DNA from: Fragilaria crotonensis
Lineage: Eukaryota; Bacillariophyta; Fragilariophyceae; Fragilariales; Fragilariaceae
DNA length: 27,755 bases
Assembly: GCA_022925895.1 (NCBI GenBank)
Contig: JAKSYS010000750.1
Span: 1 to 27,755, forward strand
Direction: 5' to 3'
Made by a program: the position numbers and the translations under genes. Below, piece after piece: positions 1-7,420 of this stretch (positions within the stretch are counted from its first letter, which is position 1; the number at the start of each line of letters is the position of its first letter). The notes beneath the pieces are model-generated. The model had not been told where the DNA came from and did not search any database. It worked only from the letters and a program-made list of their open reading frames with translations.

Positions 1-2
1 CA

Positions 3-315
3 CACTTGAGACTATCACCGGAGATGATACTCTAATCGTAGAAAATAGTACGTAGTACCGTAGGAAAATTACAGGAAGGTTTCACACAAAGTACGTTCTG
101 AGAAATTATAAGCTACAGTAAAATTCGGCACTCGATCGTATGAACGACAAACTCGTCGAACGTGTCAAATGGCATTTGACATTTCGTAGTTCGTACGAAA
201 TTAATTAGAGACCGGACAGTACAGCGTATCATGTTTCACATTTCGATGGATGACCTCACAGTAGCACAGTACAACGATGGCATCGCAGTCCAGTGCAGCG
301 TAGGTTTCAATTCTC
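3..315 (-). repeat. 3' LTR of element A
   Basis: This copy matches 6776-7093 over its whole length. The differences I see are a 3-nt indel near 85, a 2-nt indel near 186 and three substitutions at 169-175. Candidate TG...CA ends are 7-309 (plus-strand TGAGACT...GGTTTCA). The shared sequence runs a few bases past these on both sides, so the exact ends are uncertain. Next to it lies a purine-rich tract on the minus strand, as expected upstream of a 3' LTR. Confidence 0.9.
163..181. promoter_or_regulatory. Perfect palindrome inside the 3' LTR
   Basis: TGTCAAAT-GGC-ATTTGACA is a perfect inverted repeat with 8-bp arms and a 3-nt centre. The homologous site in the other LTR (6939-6957) has a different sequence that is still perfectly palindromic. 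It could be a dimeric transcription-factor site or an RNA hairpin. The function is unknown. Confidence 0.6.
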
Positions 316-325
316 CCTTTCATCC
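310..325 (-). other. Polypurine tract (plus-strand primer) of element A
   Basis: On the minus strand the sequence GGATGAAAGGGAGAAT directly precedes the candidate LTR start TGAAACC. A purine run at this position is the usual primer for plus-strand DNA synthesis in LTR retrotransposons. Confidence 0.65.
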
Positions 326-422
326 ATAAATGCTGAAACAAAACACAAAACGTCAGTTAAAATATATACGAGTCAAACGAGGGTTACAGTTTGAACAAGA
401 GACACAAGGGTTTGGGTGGCCG

Positions 423-1163
423 TTACCATCCTTGGACCAGTTTGCGGACGCGTTCGAAACTCTCACGATTTAGTCCTTTCGTAAGAAAATCCGCCCACTG
501 CTCCTGAGTGTCGACCTTCACGATGGCGACCGTGCCATCACGCACGTGCTGCCAGAAGAAGTGCCACTTCACCTGGAAGTACTTCGTGCGGTTGGTGATG
601 CGTTGGTTTACGGCGAGAAGAAGCGCGCCGTTATTGTCTTCGAAGACTTGGCACTTGATCGTCGACGTGAACGTGCGAGGAAGTTTGATGCCGGAGGCGA
701 CTTCCTGGAGCATGGAACGGAGAGGCAAGAGCGTACGCATCGCGGAGCTGAGAGCGGAGTATTCGGCTTCGAGCGTGGACGGAGATCTCACTTTGGAGGT
801 GAGATTTCACAAAATGGGACATCCGCCGAGCGTGATGATGTACCCAGTTCGAGACTTCGCGGAGGTCGGAGAACGATCGGGATCACGCGGCCATGGAGGC
901 CGGCGAAGTCGGCGTCGACATAACAGTCGAGATCCAGCGTGCCGGTGGGCTTGACGATCATGCCCATGTCGCTCGTGCGATGTAGCGAACGAGAGTTTTG
1001 ACGGCGGACGCGTGGCTTCGTTTCGGGCTGTGGCAGAACCTGGCGACCTGGCTGACGGCGAACGCGATGTCGGGCGAGTGTTTGTGGACAATAGAGGAGC
1101 ATGCCGACGATTGAACGGTAGCTCCACGTTTCCGTCATGGGAGGTCCATCGGGGTCGATTCAA
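423..1163 (-). CDS. RNase H end of element A pol (frame-broken)
   Basis: This is the C-terminal part of the copia polyprotein. The open stretch 423-791 carries the hallmark RNase H segments: STLEAEYSALS with the catalytic Glu, EDNNGAL, RTKYFQVKWHFFW and the terminal QWADFLTKGL. The stretch 788-1138 in the preceding frame carries the first catalytic Asp in DCYVDADFAGLHG, and MTETWSYRSIVGMLLY, the segment that links RT to RNase H in copia elements. The domain degrades the RNA of the RNA:DNA hybrid during reverse transcription in the virus-like particle. At least one frame change falls near 800-900. The polyprotein stops at 423 and is followed by the polypurine tract. Confidence 0.85.
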
Positions 1164-1980
1164 GTGCGGCCTGAGCGGCTGGCGTCCAATTGTAATTGCT
1201 GTCGGACATGCCAGTCGCTTCCTTGATCTTTGAATGAGACCCTTCTGAGTGAGGGTCAGGGTCCCATTCGTTGCGTCGCGAGTGAAATTGATGCCGAGGA
1301 AGTCGGTGAACGTGCCCTCGCGAGTAAAACTTAAGTTTTCGCTTCCAGGTTGGCGAAGAGCTTGTCAAGGTCGTTTGGTCGCGATAGGCGATACCTAAAT
1401 CATCAACATATAGAACAACCATAATTGTATCTTTGTAGAGCAGACACGGGTCGTTAGCGCAGGCTTTAAAGCCTTCCTCGCGCAAGGCCTCCGACAAGTG
1501 CTGGTACCAAAGTCGTGGCGCCACACTCAAGCCATAAAGCTTTTCAGGAGTCGCAGGCACGTGGCGTGGCCTCTCGGAGAGTGGAATCCACGTGGCAAAT
1601 GGATCCAGACTGGATCCGAAAGCGGGCTTGAACGAACGCGCTGCTGAAGTCGATTGTGCAAGTTTTCCAGTTCAAAGTTAGAGAAAGAACTAGGAACAAC
1701 CGTACAGTACTCCAAGCCACGACTGGGGCAAAAGTCTCCTGAACGTTTTCTTGGAGATCGCCTCTTACACAGTAGCGTGCCTTGTACTTACTGATAGTAC
1801 CATCGAGTACGTTTGCGACGAAACACCCAAGTACCGGGCAAAATTCGAGTCTTGGCTTCCGTGATCGGCACTTCGATCCATGTACCGTTTTTCTGCAAAC
1901 TTTGAATTTCGTCGTTTGCAGCCTTTTTCGATGTTGTCGCGATCCGCCATCGCTTCGGCGAAGCTCAGAGTGTCAGGATC
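1135..1980 (-). CDS. Reverse transcriptase domain of element A pol (frame-broken)
   Basis: The domain begins near 1980 with DPDTLSFAEAMADRDNIEK, the usual start of the copia RT (RVT_2) region. The palm core is at 1135-1560, where YGLSVAPRLWYQHL is followed by NDPCLL and the catalytic YVDDLGIA at about 1388-1410 (the YVDD box with both metal-binding Asp). The fingers part between 1560 and 1900 is spread over other frames. The enzyme copies the element RNA into DNA. All catalytic motifs I can place are retained; only the reading frame is interrupted. Confidence 0.85.
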
Positions 1981-2700
1981 GCTGACACTCGCCTTATACG
2001 ATGAGAGTGGCGAGAGACACTCGGCGACTTTGTTGTAGCCATTCGAGGAGGTTCCATCGAATTCGGCCATGTAACCGTGTCCTTGTTGTCCGTCGTATCC
2101 GAGGCGGACAGGTGCAGAACGATTGCGAGTGGAGCGACGAGGTTCGTGTTTAACAGGTGTGCTCTTTGCTTTGTTGCCTTTGGAGCGACTGGTTGCTCGC
2201 TCACTTTCTTGTCGCTTTCGTTTGCAGGACGAATTGGAGTCGGCGACGATGGGAAGAGTTTGACTGGAGTTGGAGTCGGGAGTTGCGGCGCATCGGCGTA
2301 GGCGGTTGCGGAGTCGCCTCCTTGGAGTCAGCAACGGAGTGGCAGGGGAGGAGGCACAACGACTGGTGGTGGCGTCGCGATTTGCTCCTTGGAGGCGGCA
2401 ACGGAGTTGACAGCGGAGGCGGAGCGACTGGAAGAACCTGAGGAGGAGTCGCGTTGTCGAGAGCAGTTGCGACGCGTTGCATCTGGGAGAGGAGTTCGTT
2501 GGCTTGCTCGTAGTCGGTCGACTCAACAATCAACCTTTCTTCGTCTTCGTCGTCGAGGACGTATTGAAACGTAGAGTCCGGAACATTCGTTTCCAGCTGT
2601 CGTCGTTGAAGTTCGGAAGGTCGTCGGCGGAAGCGGGAACAGTTGCGAACCAATCGTCGAAGACGATGTGAAACTGCGAGTGATATAGCCTGTCTGCGGA
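1981..2700 (-). CDS. Integrase-RT linker of element A polyprotein
   Basis: This is a low-complexity linker of the type found between the integrase C-terminal region and RT in copia polyproteins. It contains an acidic patch (VLDDEDEERLIVES, near 2510-2570), a proline/serine-rich stretch (2300-2450), and a basic stretch with KRKRQESERATSRSK and RRSTRNRSAP (2120-2230), the last typical just upstream of RT. Two or three frame changes fall within it. No catalytic function is expected. Confidence 0.6.
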
Positions 2701-3660
2701 TTGAGAACGAGAGGGACCGAGCTGGCGTGTTTGTCGGAGAATCCGAGGTTGACGGTGCGAGTTGAGCGAGGAGTCCAACGTGGCAATTTCTTGCCGTCCG
2801 AAATCATTTTGTCAAGAACGTAGACTGGACATCCCCAAACGTGGACGTCCATCAATTTCTTCTGTTCCCAACGAGTCTTTGTGAAGACGTCGTGCGGGGA
2901 CAAGCCAGTTCGTGGGTCAGGCATGTGGTTCACTAGGAACACAGCATGCTTGACGGCGAGGGGCCAAAGTGTGGGTCGGCGACGTCCGGCCAATGGATCG
3001 CCGAATGCAGCATCATGGTTCGTGCAATCGCCATGATGGTTCGGATGTTGCGTTCGGCGATCCCGTTGTGATGGTGAGCGCCGACGCCAGCGAACCGGAT
3101 GACTTGTTGGAACTCGGAGAGGTTGCGAGAGAACTCGGCGGACGTAAACGTTTTGAGTTGTCGGCGAGATACTCTTGCGGCGTCACTCCTGTGTTGCGCA
3201 CATTCGCTCGAAGCTTTTGCCTTGAGCGTTTCGTGGGAGTTCAAACTTACTTGATGCTCCACAAAATAAACCGGAGGCGTGGTCGACGAAGATGCAACCA
3301 CCAGTATACATGTCGTCGAGTTTCGTTTTTCCAGCGGAGGTAAGTAAACGTCCACGAGTGCTGCAAATAAAGTGATCGACCGAAATGCGTTGTCCTGGGA
3401 GAAGGTTGTCCGTTTTAAGAGCGTGCGCTCTATCTTTGACGATCGACGAAGGCGTCGTGCCAGGAATCGGACGTCTGTGTTGTTTGCCATATTGGCAGGC
3501 AGCACATTTTGGAAACGAGGTAAGTCGACACGCAGCAGTTTGCAATCGGCGACTTTCTTCCGTTTTGCTGACGACACCGGAACGCAGGATGAACTGAACC
3601 TTCTTGAAACCGACGTGTCCCAAGCGATAATGCCAACGAAGCAATTCTTTCTCTGCTTCG
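2700..3660 (-). CDS. Integrase domain of element A pol (frame-broken)
   Basis: The GAG-pre-integrase/HHCC zinc region has LLRWHYRLGH at 3615-3644 and KCAACQYGKQ near 3495-3524. The DDE core begins with RISVDHF (catalytic Asp near 3377). It continues through ADNS/TFTSAEF (about 3130-3175) and reaches GVGAHHHNGIAERN (about 3040-3085), which holds the catalytic Glu of the usual HHQNG.AER box. Downstream, TLWPLAVKHAVFLVNHMPD and DVHVWGCPVYVLD are standard copia integrase C-terminal segments. The pieces at 3183-3650, 3013-3201, 2933-3180 and 2523-2993 follow each other in successively shifted frames, each shift equal to one missing base. The enzyme inserts the element cDNA into the genome. Confidence 0.88.
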
Positions 3661-3829
3661 TTAAGGTTGAGGTTCCTTTCGTGGACGGTGTTCACGATCG
3701 AAACGAGAGCGTCGGCGGCCTTGAAAGGATCGGTTGCGTTGTACGCTTCCGACGTTGGGAGATTGTTCTGCGGGTTGACGTTTGCAGTGACGGGTCCTCG
3801 GTTGGCGTCGTTCGGAACGCCACTGAGCG

Positions 3830-4110
3830 TCAGACGATTCGGTTCGATGGTGATCGTTTCGTCAGGTAAGTCTGGAGGAGACTGGACGTCGAGAGGAGTC
3901 GGACCTTGATGTTGGGAACATGAAACGCGGGGACTTTGAGAGTCGAAGGTTTCGAGTTGATCGTGGACAGCCCAAGTGACTTCGCCTTGGCCTTTAATTT
4001 GGAGACCCTTGGCGATGCCTTTAGTTGCGTGATCGTTCCGGGCGACGTGACGGGGCCTTCGAAATCGGAGATGTCGGGCGTGATCGAAATGCTTGCGCCC
4101 GAGTCCCAAA
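3830..4110 (-). CDS. Aspartic protease domain of element A pol
   Basis: The sequence SPIIWDSGASISITPDIS (catalytic Asp near 4103-4105) is a textbook copia retropepsin active site (W-D-S-G-A-S). It is followed by DFEGPV and, one frame over, by GIAKGLQIKGQGEVTWAV, the flap and C-terminal half. The protease would cut the gag-pol precursor. At least one frame change lies between the two halves, near 4010-4030. Confidence 0.85.
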
Positions 4111-5140
4111 TGATGGGGCTCGTGTTTGCTTGGGTCCGAGGGCTTCTCGCATACGAGCGGAGCCTGAAGAGCCATGCGAAGCGGCGTAGAATGGCACGCC
4201 AGATGAACGTGAGAGGATTTTGTTGGCGGCGGCACGTTGGTGGAACGTGAGCGGAGCGATTGCGAACGGGTCGGGCGAGTTGGCGGGTGCCACAGGGCAA
4301 TACTTCGCGGTTCGTGGCGACGAACGTGGGCGTTTGGAGCACCAGGAAGGACACGAACGCTTGGTTTTGGTGTATCCCTCTCCCTTTTGGCCTGTGGTAG
4401 GCGGCAACGGTGCAGGGCGACGAGAATTGCGAAGCGAGTCGGCACGACGTTGGAGACGGAGTGCGCGTTCCTTGAGAGTCGCGAAGTGACGAAAGTCGTC
4501 GCGCTCAGCAACCGTAGGAGGTCGCGAAGCGACATATCCCTGTTGTCGGAGACGGAGGGGGTACGAACGGTGTAGCTTGTTGAGGCGAATGCCTGAATTG
4601 AAGCGTGGCGGAGCGAACGACTTCTTGAGGAGTCGCGAGAAGCGACGACGTTGAAGACGAGTGAGCGGAGGCGAGGAGGGAGCCGTCGAAGCAACGGGAG
4701 GTTGCTTTAGGAGCGTTGAAGGGAAGACCGAGAGAAAGAGAAGGATGACCCAAACGGTAGGAGCGAACGCGAGCGTTGGGTGACGAAGAACAACTTGGTG
4801 AAGATTGTTGGCGACCCAAGCCAAAATGGTCGACCATGGATGGCGGATGCCAAATAGATAGCAAGGTAACCAAATAGGAACCATGGCACAAATGGCAAAA
4901 AAGAGCAAGAAGTAGCCATGGGTTCGCACCTCGGATGAGGTTTAGGAGCGAACGAGAGGAGGGCGTATTTGGCTTGACTGGAAAGTCAAGCATCCAAACG
5001 GAGGATCCGGCGCCAACATGCTGAGATTTGCCCTTGGCGACGGTGCCGGAGCAGGAGGACGACGTTCTCCACCGGTGTGAGTGGCGGTCGTGCGTGACAG
5101 TCCAACGACGACACTTCGCACCAGTTGAAGGTTTTATCCT
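4111..5140 (-). CDS. Gag-protease spacer of element A with hydrophobic segments
   Basis: This spacer lies between the Gag zinc knuckle and the protease. In the open frame 4021-4929 its start is strongly hydrophobic: GYFLLFFAICAMVPIWLPCY at about 4855-4914, and a second stretch (VWVILLFLSVF) near 4725-4760. A long Arg/Leu-rich region follows (RLNKLHRSYPLRLRQQG, LKERALRLQRRADSLRNSRR). The other open frame of the first part (4505-4993) is serine-rich with its own hydrophobic run, so the true frame is not certain throughout. I do not recognise a domain. If the frame is right, the polyprotein carries one or two candidate membrane segments, which is unusual for copia. Confidence 0.45.
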
Positions 5141-6459
5141 TCACTTTCTTGGAATTGCTAGTTCCGGGAAGTGGTGGAATTGTGCGCCAGGATTTATGTT
5201 TGTTGTGCGATCCTGGCGGGACCCAGAGGAGGAGGACGATCCGGACTTACGATTGAGCTCCGGACACTTGTTCGCCCAATGACCGGGTTTTCCACACTTG
5301 TGGCAATTGCCCTTCGTTGTCGTTTCGGTCCCGGATGCCTGGGACTGAATCAACGTAAGTACCTCGGCTCGGGAGATACCTGCGGGGCAGTTGCGACATT
5401 ACCAAACGTCGCAGACGGAGCTCGGACATCAGGTGCATGACTCGCTGGAGGCCATTCCTTTCTGTCAAATTGCGTACGGTACGCGTCTTCAGCTTGGCGA
5501 CAAATATCTTGGAACGTCAATTTCTCGGCGACCATGTGAGCATGGGCGCCTGACTTTTCCTTGTACCCAATGTCAAGGAGCGCCTGATCAAGTCGCTGCT
5601 TCGTCGAACGAAGAGGAAAGCGGAAGTCTTCGTTTCCGGCTCCGCCGGCCAGAAGAAAGGTCTTGAGCATCGTGAGCGTCAGGTTGTGGTCGTACTGACC
5701 TGCCGTCGTAAGCTCACGTGCGTCCTTGCGATAATCGGCGGCGAGGGCTTCAAGGTTTTCGCCGGCATACTGGGACGGGTGGCGAGCCTTGATTGCGGCC
5801 TTCAAGTCTTCGAAGCGCTCGATCGACGTGGATTGGATCGTCTTGATCAGCTGAAGCCAGACGACGTGAAACGAGTCGTCGTCGTCCATCTTCTCTTTGA
5901 TCTTGCTCATGAGAGCGGGATCGAGAGACGAGAGAAGGAACTTGGTGGCGGCGAGGTCGTTCGACTTGTCGTACTTGTCGTAACGGAGAATCTGCTGGGA
6001 GCTTAGAGTCTTCGCTGTCGCGACGGTGTAACGAGAGTGACTCCTGACGACATTCGTCATCACGGAGGAGCTTTCGGGATCGGGGAGGTAAGCGATGGTA
6101 TCCATCCCACAATCAACGAGATGGTCCCAAACGGCGTTCTGGAAGTCGACGAGACTGCTCGCTTGGGTAAATAGAGTCGTCATGCCGGTACGACGAAAGT
6201 TGTACCCCTTTTGTGAGGCGGAGGCATGGACAGGGCGGAGTTGATTTGGTGACGTGATGTCGTCGGCGGCGCTCGGATCGAGGCCGACCCAACCAGGAGC
6301 TGGCTTACCGCCAGTCCAAGCGGACCAATCGTCCCTGGAAAGGGAGACAATGTTGCCCATAATGGGCTTATCGGGCCTATCGGAGGCGACGATAGGGTCG
6401 GAGACAGGTGGCGTCGGGGACGCGGTGACGGGGTCAGAAGTTGGTGTCGGAGACGCCAT
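5141..6459 (-). CDS. Gag of element A with CCHC zinc knuckle
   Basis: The ATG at 6459 opens 369 codons. A Pro/Thr/Ser-rich N-terminus is followed by a helical capsid-like region of the copia gag type (LTRs-UBN2-like), with KFLLSSLDPALMSKIKEK, VVWLQLIKTIQSTSIERFED and MLKTFLLAGG. The frame changes near 5350-5400, and the next frame carries the zinc knuckle CHKCGKPGHWANKC (5264-5305, spacing C-X2-C-X4-H-X4-C), followed by a Ser/Arg-rich tail. Gag builds the virus-like particle and binds the element RNA. The single frame change fits one missing base. It might also be a programmed shift, but I see no clear slippery site. Confidence 0.85.
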
Positions 6460-6508
6460 CTCGGAGAGTATGGAACGAAGGGCGAGCTTGGAAAGGTCTT
6501 AGGAAAGC

Positions 6509-6740
6509 AAAGCACGGCGTGCTTTTAGATAAAATAGGTAGCCTAGTTGGTAACTTAGGCGCTCGGAGAGACTTGCTTGTAGGTTGGAAACCGTAGAGTA
6601 GTCAACGGCGTTGACTTGGGCTGCAGCGTAGACGATTGCGGAGCAATCGGGAAACAGATCCTTGGAAAGGATCAACTTGAGTCCTTGGAAAGGAGACAAT
6701 AAATTCCTTTAGAGAGGAATTGGCTTGCCTGGAAGGAAGC
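6509..6740 (-). promoter_or_regulatory. Array of small stem-loops in the element A leader
   Basis: Between PBS and gag start lies a run of short inverted repeats whose centre on the plus strand is almost always GGN (NCC in the element RNA): 6509-6525 (7 bp, GGC), 6541-6560 (8 bp with a bulge, GGT), 6562-6570 (3 bp, GGA), 6582-6592 (4 bp, GGA), 6600-6616 (7 bp, GGC), 6633-6649 (7 bp, GGA), 6657-6673 (7 bp, GGA), 6682-6694 (5 bp, GGA) and 6723-6740 (7 bp with a bulge, GGA). One more at 6702-6721 has 7-bp arms and a 6-nt loop. Stem sequences differ while the triloop type is kept. The structure is seen directly; a role in RNA packaging, dimerisation or translation is inference. Confidence 0.7.
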
Positions 6741-6759
6741 GTGAGGGGGTTAGCCTATA

Positions 6760-6777
6760 GATTGGGCAAAATAACCA
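6760..6777 (-). other. Primer-binding-site candidate of element A
   Basis: On the minus strand TGGTTATTTTGCCCAATC starts within 2 nt of the candidate 5' LTR end (...TCTCA). Starting with TGG fits pairing to the CCA end of a tRNA. It does not match the common initiator-Met PBS, so the primer is unidentified. Confidence 0.45.
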
Positions 6778-7093
6778 CTTGAGACTATCACCGGAGATGA
6801 TACTCTAATCGTAGAAAATAGTACGTAGTACCGTAGGAAAATTACTGTAGGAAGGTTTCACACAAAGTACGTTCTGAGAAATTATAAGCTACAGTAAAAT
6901 TCGGCACTCGATCGTATGAACGACAAACTCGTCGAACGTGTCAAGTGACACTTGACATTTCGGGTAGTTCGTACGAAATTAATTAGAGACCGGACAGTAC
7001 AGCGTATCATGTTTCACATTTCGATGGATGACCTCACAGTAGCACAGTACAACGATGGCATCGCAGTCCAGTGCAGCGTAGGTTTCAATTCTC
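6776..7093 (-). repeat. 5' LTR of element A
   Basis: Direct repeat of 3-315, with candidate TG...CA ends at 6780-7087. It would drive transcription leftward into gag. It carries the palindrome at 6939-6957 (TGTCAAGT-GAC-ACTTGACA), the counterpart of 163-181. Its outer edge is 327 bp from the ATG at 7421 of the divergently oriented oxidoreductase gene. Confidence 0.9.
6939..6957. promoter_or_regulatory. Perfect palindrome inside the 5' LTR
   Basis: Inverted repeat with 8-bp arms and a 3-nt centre. Relative to 163-181, one position in each arm has changed so that pairing is kept (A:T to G:C), and the centre has also changed. This is the only cluster of substitutions I see between the two LTRs. 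Confidence 0.6.
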
Positions 7094-7420
7094 ACCTATC
7101 GGACCCTCTCCACTCTGCACTGAAGGAGGAACCATGCAGTATAGACAAAGTTAACATACTCCAGTACTGTAGCCGTTACTCTCAACTCAAACTTGCGCAA
7201 TGTAGTAGGATGAAGTAAAGTAGGAACTGTCGTATGAATACTGTCGCAGAGTCGTAGAAACGACGAAGTTAAAATGCCAGTTAATCGGACTTTTCCTGCG
7301 ACCAAGAGTCATAGGCGACGACCCACAATCAAATGTCACATTCGTAAGCATACACAACATATCAAAGGACTATACAGTCGTGCTGCGAACATTTGTCACC
7401 GAAGACCTGTGATCTGAACC
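7094..7420 (+). promoter_or_regulatory. Upstream region of the oxidoreductase gene
   Basis: This stretch between the 5' LTR of element A and the ATG at 7421 has no convincing coding sequence. It contains scattered TACTGTA/GTAC-type motifs, as elsewhere in the intergenic DNA here. No clear TATA box or other core element is visible. Confidence 0.35.

Larger units (their letters stand above)
3..7093 (-). mobile_element. Ty1/copia LTR retrotransposon A (full length, minus strand)
   Basis: The element is bounded by two direct repeats (3-315 and 6776-7093). Read on the minus strand, the order is 5' LTR, PBS candidate, structured leader, gag with a CCHC zinc knuckle, a hydrophobic spacer, aspartic protease, integrase, reverse transcriptase, RNase H, polypurine tract and 3' LTR. 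Integrase preceding RT is the Ty1/copia (Pseudoviridae-type) order. Diatom genomes are known to carry many copia families (CoDi); assignment to one of them is inference. The coding part is split over all three minus frames, but most changes are in the direction of missing bases, so the element may be more intact than it looks. The target duplication cannot be checked because only 2 to 6 bases of left flank are in the window. Confidence 0.93.

Noticed and set aside
4110..4694. First 190 codons of the long minus-strand frame 3183-4694 as a gene start
   Set aside because: That part is an Arg/Ser/Pro-rich shadow of the Gag-protease spacer; only the later part (below about 4030) matches protease and integrase.
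5340..5400. Programmed frameshift between gag and its zinc knuckle
   Set aside because: No slippery heptamer is evident and the zinc knuckle normally belongs to Gag itself; a missing base is more likely.
6509..6740. CRISPR-like array
   Set aside because: The units are unrelated inverted repeats with a shared loop, not identical direct repeats with spacers, and the context is a retroelement leader.
3..7093. Repeats at 3-315 and 6776-7093 as a segmental duplication
   Set aside because: They flank a complete copia gene order with PPT and PBS candidates in the right places, so they are LTRs.
1..7093. Target-site duplication of element A
   Set aside because: Bases 2-6 (ACACT) do not match 7088-7092 (ATTCT), the LTR ends are ambiguous by a few bases, and most of the left flank is outside the window. 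No claim is made.
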